Shown here piece after piece: positions 27,061 to 41,059 of a stretch of 64,000 nucleotides of DNA. Location: positions 34,472,001 to 34,536,000 of the forward strand of contig NC_083566.1 in the NCBI RefSeq assembly GCF_019925205.1. The letters are read 5' to 3'. Numbering within the stretch: position 1 is the stretch's first letter; every line of letters begins with the position of its first letter. The notes under the pieces were generated by a model that made no database searches, was not told the origin of the DNA, and was given only the letters and a program-made list of their open reading frames with translations. Made by a program: the position numbers and the translations under genes. Source of the stretch: Metopolophium dirhodum (taxonomy: Eukaryota > Arthropoda > Insecta > Hemiptera > Aphididae).

Positions 27061-30000
27061 ATTATACACATATGGACCTCTACATAATCCAAACACAAAA
27101 ACTAACATGACTATATGAACGCTAAATGGCAAATAATAATTAAACTTTTAAAATATTATTATAAATTACGTGAACAAAAAAAGGCTATCAACTCAGGTCT
27201 TAAGAAATACAAAACCAAACGTCAATTTAGTTGCGTTTCAAGTAATATCACTGTTGCGGGCTACGGCCATTTATCGTTATAGTCTATATAGATAATAATA
27301 ATATTGTGTAAGTGTAATTATTGTAAGTAATCTAAATACGACTCTCTCATATACCTATACATAACATAAAATATATTTATAAGAAACAAATGCACCATAT
27401 CATATTGTAACTCGGCAGGTACCTATATCAAACTTAATTTTGATTTATAAATTTAGAATACATATACAATATTTATGATTGATTAACGAGTGAACGTTAT
27501 TTAGGTGTTGTAGTTTGTATAATATAATAATAATATACTTATACCTATTGATGAAAAATTTTATTTTAAATTCCGTGAAAAACTAAAACCACTGGTTTTG
27601 TGATGACATGCGTGCAATAATAATAATAGTAATAATAAATAAAAGTGCCAATTTCGCCACAATGACATTAGTCTGAAGTATTATTCAAAGGGTCGATCCG
27701 GCGGAAACCTTTCGACATGTGTTGTATCTCCTACACAACAGGTGTTTGTTTTGTCGTGTATGTCCTACCGTTATATTATAATTATCAAACTGTCATGTCG
27801 GTTACTTATAAATTTTTTTAATAAGTTAATATAATTCAACAAATAGGTAATATATACAATATATATATTTTTTAAATAAACTGAATAAATGACCATATAA
27901 CCGCTAAACGTCATTATAAAGTGTAGGGTTATATTTTTTTTCCAAGACTATCTCCGCCACCTGTCGTCTACAGTTTGTTATGGACTATATTACATGGTAC
28001 CTACCCACTAATAACATAATTATTACAATAGTTATTGTTTCCGTGAATCATATAATATTATAATATATCATTTATATGATATAATAATCTAACAAATATA
28101 TACCTAAGTAAATTTGTTGTAATCTGTTAAAATAAATTAACTATTATAACTTATGATAATTTAAGATAGGTACGTTCAGTAATAAAAATACAATTTAAAA
28201 CAAGAAAAATCTCATAGCTTTGCAACGTACGATATAAGCAGTTACACGATTCACAATTATTTTATCTTCGGCGTATAGAATAAATAAATATTAATTTTGT
28301 TCAACACATTTTCGCGTTAAATTCATTCGTTCTAGTTTTTTCTCCGTTCACTGTGTATGTTGAATTATAACATGCCCTGCGTATATTATTGTGAATGAAT
28401 TGGTGATCATGCAGCAATTCGTATAATAATATATGCACGCATATATATTTTGAGAATTTTCGTTACGGTACATTCGATATTTACTTAATATTGTATTTAT
28501 ACTTCTCAATGGAACTGTTTAATATATATATATATATATATAACAAAATTAAATTCAATCCAAGATCGAAAAAACTGTGCGATAAAATAATGAACTGAAA
28601 ATTAATATATAATATATTGATAGAATGAGAACCTACAAATTAAAGTTTTTAACATTATCATTTTATCACTATTTACATTTCCTGTTATTTTAAAAGAAGA
28701 CAGATTAAAATGTACGTCGATAAAAAAAAACGTACGAAGGAGATAGGCAACTTAAATAGTTAAATGATTAATTATTTTTGTATATATTATATACCTAGCT
28801 GGTATAGTGGTAAATATATCACTTCTTCACAGTTTAATGGTCTACAGTAGGTAGTTATATTATCTCGAGTAAATAATTATTTTCGTTTTATAAATAATAT
28901 AATATAATATATTATATTATACTGACATAATCATTATTTTGAAAACATATATTTTTTTTTTAATATTCAGAATAAGTGGTTAATATAGGAACATTCTAGG
29001 AAAGTATATTAATTTCACTTAATGTAATTTAATTGAGTTTTACATGAGATAATTAACTATTACTTTTAACAGTTTTATATACCTATACCTACATAATTGT
29101 TTTATTGAAATTATTTTTAATGACGAATTAACAATGCCTGCAATATAAATATATAATATAAACACTATAAATAGTCCTTGTTTAGTCGAACAACTTTTCA
29201 GAAATACCATTAAGACCGTTTTAGTTTGAGAAAAAATATCATAGACCGTGTATTTCTTTTAACGTAAGATGCACACTTATTATTTCATTTATTTTATTAA
29301 GAAGTTATTATTCAAAATAATAGTTTAGAAAAAAAATGTCTTCTGCTATTTTCTATAGTTATCATATTATATTTTCTAACATTTTATTTTTTTTGAACTA
29401 CAGCTTATGTGCAGATATGGCAGCTCATTTTGCGTGTTAGTGTATGTAGTATTAGTAACGCACGTTTATTTATTGCAAATCGTTTTCAGATTCATAGTAA
29501 AAAATTAATTTTACATTTTAAAATTAAACATTTGTAAATACTGCAGCGTACATGGTCAGAAACAGATATTTACACATTTTTGTATTTATTTAATAAACAT
29601 TAAGCGAACAATATTATACTCGTAGTGGTTTTGTTCCTATGTATTTTGAAAATCACAATTAAAAAAAATGTATATGTATGTTTGTATATTAATTCGATAC
29701 TGAATAACACCGGTCAAACTTTGTTTTGCAGCTTTTATGAAAAAAAATAATTATTATCAATACCTAAAAAATGGTTATGATTGACAATTGTTTAACACAA
29801 TGGCGTATAATAATATAGCATAAGTTAGACGCGGTAATATAGACACGTGTAACCACATTTCTATTTCAAAAATAAAAATATTTAGAATGTACCATACCGA
29901 ATAGTAATATAGCCAATAGTAATAAAATATAAAATTGACCATGAATTTGTATAATTTGTGTATGACAACAGTACCTATACTTTAGTCTAGAATATGTGTA

Positions 30001-30639
30001 ACGAAAAAATGTGATTTATAATAATTATAATAAATAACGTTTCTTTAAAATGTTGTCATAATGTTATCTACTGTTACCTAACCTAACCTATATGTATATA
30101 GGTAGATATAATATAAATCGAATATTTCATATTATTTGGTGGGTATTCTTAACATGCATTAATATTGTATATATTTTTTGTAACTATCCCCCAAAAAATT
30201 ATCATAATTAATTTTAAGAGAATCTAATGCAACAGTGGTGGTAATAGGTAAGTATAGTTAACAAAATGTAAATATGTACATAAAATCATGGTGAATATTT
30301 ATTATATGTGCCTTCTAAATCTGGGCAAAGAGTGATTGAACAATATTTGTACCATTTACAGTTAACGGACCACTCAGTGACGTTTCTCAACCTGTACATT
30401 TTAAGTTTTCAAAAAATGCCTATAACTCTTTTACTAAAATCAAAAATATTTGTTCAGAACATTTAAACGAATATACATTTTTGTTATTACCAACATTTTC
30501 GTGTTGAAAAAAACCGGTTGTGTTTCATAAGTTATGAAAGTTTTAAGTTTGATGTTATCGCACGGCAACGTTAGGCACTCATATAGGTACTATACATATA
30601 TTATCTAAAATTTGTATTTTTCAATAAAACTGGTTTTTC
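27061..30639. other. AT-rich intergenic DNA, no gene seen
   Basis: Includes (TA)n at about 28522-28541 and short A and T runs. I see no exon, RNA gene or transposon end. Confidence 0.5.
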
Positions 30640-31010
30640 GATGTCGCGGAAGCGTTAGATACTTGGTTATGATATTGAATCAGACAAAATCTTAATCGAA
30701 CCACCTGAAACAGGTGTTCAAACTGATGAAGACTCTGGGTAATAAAATGTTGGTGAAATTGACAACTTATCAGCTCGTAAATTACTAGCCCGAGCCGAAA
30801 TCAAATTAACCAATAGTAAAAGGTACGGTAGTATGGATGATGTTGACATTGATTATGAAGCTGGTTCTAGTACCTACTGAATCCAGGACGTCAACAAAGC
30901 CACAACAACTAATGCGCACGAATAACACAAATGAGTGGACGCAAAAAAATAAAAATAAACTGGTGGAACATATCTATACTCTGTGGGGGGGGGGGGGGGA
31001 GTTTGAGATC
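30640..31010 (+). pseudogene. piggyBac transposase relic, N-terminal part
   Basis: A frame starting near 30662 reads GYDIESDKILIEPPETGVQT then DEDSG, two stops, then EIDNLSARKLLARAEIKL. The run 'IxPP.....TDEDSG ... IDNLS.R.L.A.AEI' is what I remember of the acidic N-terminal region of piggyBac-type (PGBD) transposases. In-frame stops at about 30739-30744 and at 30878, loss of the catalytic domain, and a G15 run at 30985-30999 show that it is dead. I did not find piggyBac TTAA-flanked termini. Confidence 0.6.
30985..30999 (+). repeat. G15 homopolymer
   Basis: Fifteen consecutive G in an AT-rich genome, inside the piggyBac relic. It is likely to be length-variable or a sequencing-error hotspot. 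Confidence 0.9.
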
Positions 31011-32798
31011 TACAAGTGGGTATAATAGGTATATAGTAGGTATACGTTTTTAGCAAGTGGCGCACAGCTATTGTTGACGAATCGGTGCCAAAGTAATAAT
31101 ATAATATGTTTGAGCGGCGTCTCCTGCAGCAAACCAAACAACCCAGACAATATTATAACCGCGTTATAGGCGTAATTGGACAGGTATATCTTAAGAATTT
31201 GTCATTACCGTCATTCGTCGCCGTAGTATCACTTAATAATGTTTTCACGGGAGCAGAAAAGTTGTTGACTATCATTCCGGGCGTTAATGTGACTGTTGAA
31301 ATTATGTGCATATCATCATCAGCAACACGCGACAAACAAAATAATAATAATTTCAGTTGTTTAAATATAATCTAAAAAGGAAACGTTAGTCACTATATGC
31401 CATTCTCGCCTATACGGTAGTATATCTATCTACTATCAATATCACGTGTTATTCATTAAAACGAAATTATTTAAAAAATGTCATGTCAAATAAAATATCT
31501 ATATGTATAAATGGGTATTGATTCACAAGACAAAGGTCAATGTTCTATGCAATGTCACCTATATTTACTTTGTCACATTAATTACACAATCAGAGTTCAA
31601 TTATTGTAAATACGAAATGGGAGAAACATATATGATTCAGATCTAACAAGATGTCCTACTTGGATGTATTATTTACTAGTTATTGTTTACCTTTAATATA
31701 CCAAAAACCACAGTTATTCAGCATTCAATATGTCATCTGTAGTCTGCATATAATTGTAGTTGACGATTTGCATGTGACAAATTCTGTGAAACATCCAATG
31801 ATTTCACCTATTATATACCAAATTATTAAAAATAATTATCAGTGCGGTTTTTTGCAAGGAATATTTCTCTTTTTTCATATTATTCAATTTCAAAAAACTC
31901 CAGTATTTATAAATCCCGCATTATTTATTTCGTATAGAAGACGAGCGATATAATTTAAAATTTGACAAGAATTTTAAACTGCACCAATAAGGTAAGTGAG
32001 TTTTGATTAAAACGATCAAGTATGGAGACGGTTTATTAGTTTATAATTTTTAAGGATATTTTAATATTTAATATTTGGTTTGTACATTTATATCACTATT
32101 CGATGTTTATTTTTCTTTTACTAATATGTTAAGTTGAACTAACTTGTCAAAAACAAATCGCATTATATATAGGTATTTAACAATAATAATTGTGATTTTA
32201 CTACGAATCTTTAAGACAATACTGATACAAGTACCGTAGAACGGTGTGAATAGATTTGAGACGTGTATAGCAACTATTTATAGCAACTAGTCTAAATATT
32301 TTTAAAAATTCCATTTTGTGTAGTAAATCTACGCGAAAAGTTTCAAGTATCTCCGAAAGATGTTTTTTTAAATTACGACAAAATAACTAAATTTCTCATT
32401 TTTCGTTTGTATATCCAGTTTTATAAAAATTTGAACTTAAAATATCTAATATAAAACTGTGCTCATCATTATAATATTGTATTTTCGACCTTTATGCGGT
32501 AGCAGCGAGAATGTGGAACTCTGGACTACATTTTCATAAAAAAGTTATTCAAATGAAAAACTATGTATGTTTTCGACTCTACGCAATTATACGCAAATTT
32601 TCACAACTCGATGGCTTTCACGTCGAAGTCCTTCTGCGACACTCGCGAAAAACGAATGCGGATCTGTTCTCATACATTATTGTATTCATTTCGCAGGGAA
32701 ATACATCTGTATAATGCCCTGCAGACATGTGTGAATCCTCGTATAAAACGGTCAATCTTGTGCAGGCATAACGCGCAACGTAGGTACAGGCTATAATA
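31011..32798. other. Intergenic DNA, no gene supported
   Basis: Frames of 89 codons (31106-31375) and 100 codons (31651-31953) start with ATG but show no recognisable domain. The stretch 32230-32450 reads like decayed non-coding transposon sequence. Nothing is firm. Confidence 0.4.
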
Positions 32799-33432
32799 CC
32801 GGGTGATTCATTTATCAAACAACACTCATTATTTCAAAAAGTGTAGATTTTTTTGCAAATATTTTTTTACATAGTTTAAAGTCGCTTATAAAACAACGTT
32901 TTTATTAAAAAATTATATTTTTAAGTATTTTTTATCCTTATAATTTTTTTACTTTTTTACTTTTTTGAATGACAACATAGGGTTTTAATTTTATATTCCA
33001 AAGCAGAATATTTTTCTTAGTATTTCGATACATGAAAATTGAATTTGGAGTGAGTAGTTTATGAGTTATAAATATTCAAAGTTTTGATGAGCGAAGTGGA
33101 CAAACATTTCACGGGGTAACCCTGTACCACTCCACTCCGCTCATCAAAACTTTAAATACTTATAACTCATTAACTACTCGCCCCAAATTCGATTTTCATG
33201 TATCAAAATACTAAGAAAAATCTTCTGTTTTGGAATATAAAATTAAAACCCTATGTTGTCATTCAAAAAAGTAAAAAACTTAAAAAATTATAAGGATGAA
33301 AAATATTTAAAAATACAACTTTTAAATAAAAACGTTGTTTTAAAATCGACTTGAAACTATGTAAAAAAATATTTTCAAAAAAATTTACACTTTTTGAAAT
33401 AATGAGTGTTGTTTGATAAAAGAATCACCCGG
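32799..33432. mobile_element. Foldback MITE with about 290-bp inverted arms
   Basis: The 634-bp element begins CCGGGTGATTCATTTATCAA and ends with its complement, ...TAAAAGAATCACCCGG. The inverted match continues through blocks such as CACTCATTATTTCAAAAAGT and AACATAGGGTTTTAATTTTA almost to the centre, leaving a short spacer around 33100-33125. If transcribed or single-stranded, it would fold into one long hairpin. The left flank is TA and the right flank TT, so the target duplication has decayed. The central GGGTAACCCTGTACCACTCC also occurs, slightly changed, in the element at 38925. Confidence 0.85.
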
Positions 33433-34620
33433 TTTATCTATCGTCGATCAATATATGCGCTTATTATGACTGTGTGCGATGCGTCCTCCGGCATCGTCGC
33501 AGGTGCGCGGGGTTGTATTATCACGTGCGAGAATTGCGAATCTCCATATTATCTTATTATCGGCATATTGTGTGTATGCGCGCGCAGCCGGACAGTGTGA
33601 ATATCGGTGGACGATATCGTGATAATATCATAATATGATGTGTGGACCTAACCTATAACCGTCATTCGCACATACAATGCGGCTCCGCGTACATTACGTG
33701 TTATACACCTACCTACGTGCGAACAGTGTTCCGTGGAAAGACGTAGGCCAGGCCTATATTATATACGCCTATATGTATAATAACATCAGAATGTAATGTG
33801 CGCGGCGCGGACGCGATGAAATTTCATATCTCGCGTGGAGAAACAAATTCGTAATACTGACTTAGCATAATCGGCGGTCAATCGACCGGCACCGGACTAT
33901 ATAATAATACGTACATACCCGAGCAAATGCGTGAATTCACACACGCACCGGGATTTATCGATAATGAGTGCACGGACCGTGGACAAACGGGCATGCCTAT
34001 TGCCGATTCATACGTGCGTTACACTTGTGTGTGTGTGTGTGCTGATCGCAGTTACAAGTGTATACCGGCACATTATATATATATATATATTAGGTATGTG
34101 CTAAACATATATATATATACATATATGTATATAGCTATTTACGGGTACCTATATCATGTACATTTGATGTTTTACTATATGTATGCCGGGCCGTGTACAT
34201 ATGTAATGGGTACGCGTATATACAGTGTTTATCCTCATAACCGCCGAATCGTTTGCAGCGTGCAGCGTAGAGGTACCTTATGTATACATATACCTATAAA
34301 TATATTATATTATTATGAGCGTCTTTTTTTTTTTTTTTTTTTGTTTTGTTCACACGAAAACTGTTGCGGTCCTATGTGCGTACGTCGACTTAATAATATA
34401 CAGGCATACTTTACAGATGTAAATATATTTTTTTTTTTTAATTCAAACGTACCTTACACGTATTATACAGGCAGGTCCCGTTCGCGTCTGACCAATTTTT
34501 CGTATACGCATTTAAAAAAAATCCGTACCCAGCATTATGTACCTCTATATCATACGACCATAATCAGCGGGGCGACAATCCATGACTGTGCGCACTATAT
34601 GTTTCGTACCGCATAACGCG
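33433..34620. other. CpG-rich island containing the longest open frame, judged spurious
   Basis: CpG-rich DNA with (TG)n, (TA)n and T-run microsatellites. A 229-codon ATG frame at 33927-34616 is the longest in the window, but it consists of runs of Cys-Val, Tyr-Ile and Phe encoded by these repeats, with no domain. I treat the stretch as possible regulatory DNA rather than a gene. Confidence 0.4.
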
Positions 34621-37600
34621 CAGAAATCGCAATTGTTTAGAGATGGCGAAAAAAACGGTTTCGAACATACGTTTAAACACTTCCATGCGTGTATCCTATA
34701 TCTTTACAGTGTGCACTAAAATCTATTTAGTGTTTTAGATGACATTTCAATTCTTTTTTACCTTTAGTGCGTACTTTATTCGTTGTTTATTTCCACAAAT
34801 TTGATGCAAAGTGAACTATAATGATAGGTAATAATATATCCGAAAATATTACGTCTTGTCATCAACAATAACGTCACACAATAATATTGCAGACTTCGTG
34901 TTTTTTGCCCATACAAATATCGGGATGAAATCATCAAGATATTTGTATTTTATAGGTGTAAACTATACTCAGATGAAAGACGTAAAACAGTTTTGGAACT
35001 CGCTTCATATTTGGAGCCCGTTAAATAGTCGTAGGTGTAGATGCGTCCACGTCTTCTAGAGCGACTCATTATTACAACTTAATATCCGACTATCTAATAA
35101 TACCAAGCTACAGGACACTTTTTATATGCTTTCAAGTCAGAGTATAACTTTGCGAGAAATCCACCCCTGCTGAGTGCTGACCACCAGTGACCAAGATGAT
35201 GCATTGATGTGCCAAGACGACGTACCTCACTTCAGGTACCTCCCCCCCCCCCGTTCAAAAGCCGTGAACGGGTGGGAACGGTTTATCACGATATTGCCAC
35301 CCGGTCCCGTAACGTTTATTCACCAACATATTATATTTTGTTATACATATAGGTGGGGGCCTCTAACCACCCCGAAAAGCTGAACTTCGGCTCAAAAAAA
35401 ACACCTCATGCGTACACTACCCGTCCAACTCTTTTCAATTTCACCTACCACTCCTCTGCCTCTTGATGACTGCTAACTTTGTGACTTCCCGCTTGCGCTC
35501 CTCGATTTTGCGCCGCTCTTCAGGTACCTATAATATTAGCTCGTATTGCTAATAAATTATAATGTAATATCATACCGCCTCGGAAGTTTGAATACATACA
35601 TTTTCTTTAGATACCTAAATATCATTATTCTTGTGCTTATTTATAATAGGTAATACTTAAACGTGCATGTGATTCAATAACCGAACCAATTTTCTAGATT
35701 TTATAATACGTGGTCGCGTTGAAAAAGTGTCGATTAACATAGTAATAATATATTACTACTTTATTATTTTCTAAAACAACCATCGTTCTCGAGTATTTTA
35801 TTTGGCTTGGTTAATAATTCAAACTTTCAGATTATATCTAAAAGTTTGTGTGCGCAACAACCGTTTCTCTCGTATAATTAAACTTTTACGATTAAAAATA
35901 CGCCACTTGGTAACAAATTTAATTTAATTTATACTCCCGGGTAGGTTAACTTCTTAATATTAATTTTAGACTAATTTATTTATTATTGAGCATTATATAG
36001 TGTGTATGACAGCTATAATACTATACCTACACCAAAAGAAATTGTTATACTCGTCGAGAATTAATATTATGACGCGTTACCGTAATCATTTCACCAACAT
36101 TGATCGATTGTAAGTCTTCAAACTATACGACACCATTTTATATAATACTAAAAGTATACATTGTAAACGAAACTTTTTTTTTTTTTTTTATTAATTGAAT
36201 ATAAGTTAAAATGTACTAAAATAAGAATCGTTTTGACTACGGACTCAATGAAATATGTCTGTAATCACTTTAATCCTCCGTTCTGTATATTGTTAATTAA
36301 ATAATACGGTTATTATAATATATATCAATGAATAAAATATAATACACAATAGTAATTATACTTTTTTAAATATTCGAATAATTAATGATACCTATGCACA
36401 ATGCAACTCTTCAAATGAAGTTCTGAAAATACCACGGTTCCTACAGCAGATGAAGTATTATGTATTATATTGTTTTATTCAAATAATTGTACCTATACAA
36501 CCGTACTGCCGTTTAATTAGTTACCTACCTACTGCTGCAGTGAAATGTACTTGTTTCTGGTGTTGTGATATACTTGTGTAATAAAGTTAATTATTTGATG
36601 TTACAAAAATGAACAATCTATTAAAAACATAAATTAATTTAAAATATCGATATTCATCATACACAGACGTCTATATCATACAATTTACGTATTACACTGT
36701 CGTTAATAATAAATTATTGTTTCGTTTTAATAAAATTTAAACAGACGCACGCGTACACACACTATATAAATATTTTATATTGTGTTGTATTGCGCACATA
36801 TTTATGTATGCTATAATTGTATTTATATAAGTACCTCGTAGTGTTATTAGACATGTTATGGCTAGTCATATATAGGTACGTACTGTGATTCTGTGAATAT
36901 CGCATTCAATTAAAAAAATAATATAATATACATTTTGCATATTTTGAAATCCTATAGCGGCTATTATGGCAAGTGGGTTGGCCTTTACTGCTTCAATAAT
37001 ACAGTATGTTGTCATTGGTTTATTTAGTGTAAATCAAATGCCTATATAAGTAATGTGGACTCGTAAACTGTAAGATTGATATAATATTTTATAAACGTCG
37101 TGCCTCGCATGATAATAGATATAGATATTATCGAATATCGATACAATTGTATTTCAATGGATGGGTTCAATTAAACTTGCCATGGCTTAAAAATTAATAA
37201 ACACAAAAATGTTACCGGGATTTAAATCGACGACTTTACAAAAAATTATAATATTGTTATAAAAAAACAAAAAAAAATATAACTCGTACTCTAGAATAAT
37301 ACAAAATGCAGGGCTACAATTAAATAATAAGGCTGTATAATATTATAATATTGAATAATTAATGCATATAATTTTCAATATTTTTTTAATATTAACATAA
37401 TTTAAATTTAATATTAATATATTTTTTTAATATTTTTTTTTAATGATAACTCGAATTTTTTGTTGTAGTGTTCTACGTTTTATAATTTTAAATGTGCCGT
37501 TCGTTAAGATTCAAATAACTGTTTAACATATTTTATGATACATAAATACTTTAAAACAAAAGTTGTATTGACAACAAATGTATTGATTTTACATTTATGT

Positions 37601-38922
37601 GTTTTGTTTTCTGTAACCCAAAATTGATTAACTATATAGAGACTCGAACTATTCATATTGACATTTCCTAGAAATAAAATAATTTTCAAAATATTTTGTC
37701 TCTTTTTGTGCCGTTTATAGATATTTTTAATGAAATGGAATTTAAATTTTACACAACCATTAGGTACAGCGACTTGGTCAATGACAATAGATACACTCAT
37801 ATACTGTAGAACAGAGCGGTTACCTTACACGTCCACTTTTTAATTTTTAGTAATTATGCAGCAGGTACACGCATTAGAGAGTATACATATATTACAAAAC
37901 TTTAGAGTTTATAAAATAACAGAGGATATAAAAAAAAAAATCATCATGCTATTTATTTTTAATATTTTTGTGATTGTATTAACTACGGTTAAGTCCTTAG
38001 TACTGGACACCCTGTATATCATAAACTATAATTATTTTTTAAATTCCAAGATGACGTAGTAATGATTTTGTTGTGACTTTATGTATGATTGATAAGATCA
38101 ATCCTTGACTTCCCAAGGTTATGTAATATGTTCATGTTATATTCTAATGTATAGAAATATATATTTTAGTTAATAACCACATACTTTGGACTCTTTTTTT
38201 TTTAATTCCCAACTTTTAGAACACAGTTTGCAGTAACAATCACTGATTGTTACAATATTGTGAGCAAATAATTGATATAAGGTTAAATAGTTATTACTTA
38301 TTACATTTGTCATTTTTTTTTTTTTTAATAATAAAATTTTACTTCCACTAGCATATTATGTACTCAAGCTTAGCTTTTAATTTACAAATACAATTATAAC
38401 TTATAAGTTATAACTATTAGAGTATAGCACATTATTAACTATATTTATATACCATGACTGAACGAAATTCATTAAAATTAAAAACGGTTATCTTAATTAC
38501 TGCATGTATAGTACCTATATTATTGTTATATCTTATATAGTTCAACGATAATAAGCGCATTATTTATTTACCTACTTTTTCATAATGAATTATATCATAA
38601 ATTATAGTCATTAAAATAAAAATTTAACTAAGTCTGGACTACGGTGTTTATAGTATATGTATTGATAATTGATAATTCATCATTATGCGTATGCATATAT
38701 GATAATATTTTCAACGTACTGTGATATTAATATTACATATAGGTACGTCTTACGATACAATAATTATATATTACACAATTTTATCAAATCATTCCATATA
38801 AAAAATTTAAATAAATATGTTTTATTTTTTCAGATAAAAACTGAAATATATATACAAAATAGATTATATTTTTACTGTAGCGAGAGTCTTAACAGTCACA
38901 GCAATTTCAGTATAAATTAGAA
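34621..38922. other. Intergenic DNA, no gene supported
   Basis: The part at 35160-35525 is less AT-rich, holds a C11 run at 35242-35252, and on the minus strand has a short charged frame (ERRKIEERKREVTKLAVIKR, from about 35520). It may be a scrap of an old coding repeat. At 38004-38013 GGACACCCTG before TA looks like a lone right end of the TA-flanked MITE family. The rest is featureless AT-rich DNA. Confidence 0.4.
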
Positions 38923-38924
38923 TA

Positions 38925-39707
38925 CAGAGTGATCAGTTTAACAGTAAACACTCATTATCTCGAAAAGTATTTACTCCTGCGTCTCCTTTGAAAATATATA
39001 TTTTTTAATTACCTATTTTAGTTTTTTTTAATGATATCATACATTTTTAATTCAATATTTCTAAGCAGAATATTTTTCTGAAATTTTTGTCATAATAAAA
39101 TAAAATTTCAAAAGAGTACTTTTTAGTTATAATAGTACCTCCTATTATAGCCTACCAATATATTTTAAAGTTTAGGGTTACCCTGTAATACTCCATTCCG
39201 TTAAACTATACTTTAAATGCTTATACACCTATCTATACGCCTTACTATAGTACCTACTTCTCAACATTTTTTTTACGACGGTACTCTAATTTAGATCCAT
39301 ACAAATAGCGACACACTTAAAATAATTAAAGGATTTTTGAAAAATCAACACTTATAAACCCAAACGTACATTCAGTATCTATCGTCACAATTGTTTTTTC
39401 TTATCTGTAGTTTACCTAGGTATTTATACTTTGAACATCCACAATATAAATAAACATTTTTTTTTTTTTTTTTTGGTGACACATCATGGCAGTGTGCGAC
39501 ACACCGGCCGAGAACACCACTACAGTATATGTATAGTCAGCTGCTCGTATGAAATTCAGTTTTTGTGTGTCGAAATTCTTAGATAAATATTCTACTTAGG
39601 AATATGAAATTAAAAATGTGTGTTTTGTCGTTCTAAAAAGAAAATAATATTTTTAGAACTACGAATTTTCGAGATAGTTAGTGTCTTCTGTTAATTGAAT
39701 CATCCTG
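38925..39707. mobile_element. Tc1/mariner-like MITE, TA-flanked, 783 bp
   Basis: TA at 38923-38924 and at 39708-39709 flank inverted ends. The left end reads CAGAGTGATCAGTTTAACAG and the right end, minus strand, reads CAGGATGATTCAATTAACAG. Both continue into ...CACT..ATCTCGAAAA. The interior shares the GGGTTACCCTGTAATACTCC block and the AGCAGAATATTTTTCT block with the foldback element at 32799, so the two are related. A poly-T run at about 39459-39474 interrupts the right arm. It is non-coding. Confidence 0.75.
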
Positions 39708-39709
39708 TA

Positions 39710-41040
39710 TACATATATGAATATATACTAATATTTTGAATGTTATGTTTGAGACATATGTTTATATTCTTAAATCACCTCGCATCTAATAGTACCTACG
39801 TATGTAACTATACAGTGAGGTTCAATGTTCATAACTACTCTATAAAAATGATAAAAAATGTCAAAGTCTTCAATTGTGTTTTCGTTAAAAACTATTCAGT
39901 ATATTAGTATATACATACCTATAATATTACTATAATATAATATTTTAATCAATAATGTTATTAATATTATATTATTATCTATCTTCTACTACCTATGTAA
40001 ACGTGAAACTACTTGTATACTTATATACTTTAAAACGGCTAATCTCAGAATATACGCGACCGATTTGGCTAAATCTTTTTTTGTTGCGTTCGTAATTGTA
40101 AAGACAAAGTTATTTTGAAAGAAAATTTTAGAAAAATCCACCGGAAAAGTAGAAAATCTGGAAGGCAAAAATACAATAGTGGCGCCATCTGTCATAATAT
40201 ATTTTTGTCTATTCCAAGGTACCAATAGCAGGTAATTTCAGAAAACGACTTTTATTTATTTATTTAATTTTTTTAAATTGCAAATAATTTATTGAATTTT
40301 TTTTACAATATTATAACTAACATTAAAGAAATAGTATGAAGACTGTATCAATTTCAGGTGGCACTCGCACTACCGATTAGTTCAACCGAATGTTCAATGT
40401 TAAATTGTTGTAACTTATAAACAATTTTTGCTGAAAAAAGACATAACTGCCTCGTGATTATAAATTTACAGAAAATTCAGGTCTTAAGCACCCTCAGTTT
40501 TTTTTTTATTGATAATGCTCCTACGTTTGCCATAAAAAGTTAGGGCTTTTCGAACACTTTGTTATTCATCTGTCATAATATATTTTTGTTTACTGTAAGG
40601 TTGCCATTGGTTATGATTGAATATAATTTTAGACCTGTATACTTGGGAAACATCTATACCTACTTGGTCGTAACCATATAACTAAGTAAAAATGGAATTC
40701 CGTACGCTAACTTTTCGACCGTTGTCCCGAGAAGACGGAAACTAACACTGCTTGCACTTCATAGACAATGAGTTATTAAAACATTCGTAATCAATCACGT
40801 ACTACGTATTATCTCGCCGGGTCTGATAGTATACTGATCGCATAATCACAGGCGCGTCTCACGGGCAACGCCGGCCATCCCGGCTGTAATATAATATAAT
40901 CAAACGTGTCCTGGCTGACCACTGACTGATCAACGTAGAGCCAATAACTAATGATAGTTTGGGTCTTGGTTATATTAATCTCATAAGTCTGAGATATTTT
41001 TTGGCAAGGTATTACAGACGGGAATGGGGAGGTGCATGGT
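39710..41040. other. Intergenic DNA with a 45-bp direct repeat
   Basis: CATCTGTCATAATATATTTT is present at 40186 and again at 40567, with similar following sequence (TTGTCTATTCCAAGG versus TTGTTTACTGTAAGG). A 112-codon minus-strand frame at 40809-41147 has no recognisable domain. No gene is supported. Confidence 0.5.
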
Positions 41041-41059
41041 GAATATCGATGATACACAA

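Noticed and set aside
30076..30090. CCTAACCTAACCT telomere-like sequence
   Set aside because: Only two units of the insect TTAGG repeat; too short to be a telomeric tract.
33927..34616. 229-codon ATG open frame, longest in the window
   Set aside because: Composed of Cys-Val, Tyr-Ile and poly-Phe runs that translate TG, TA and T microsatellites; no domain and no splice context.
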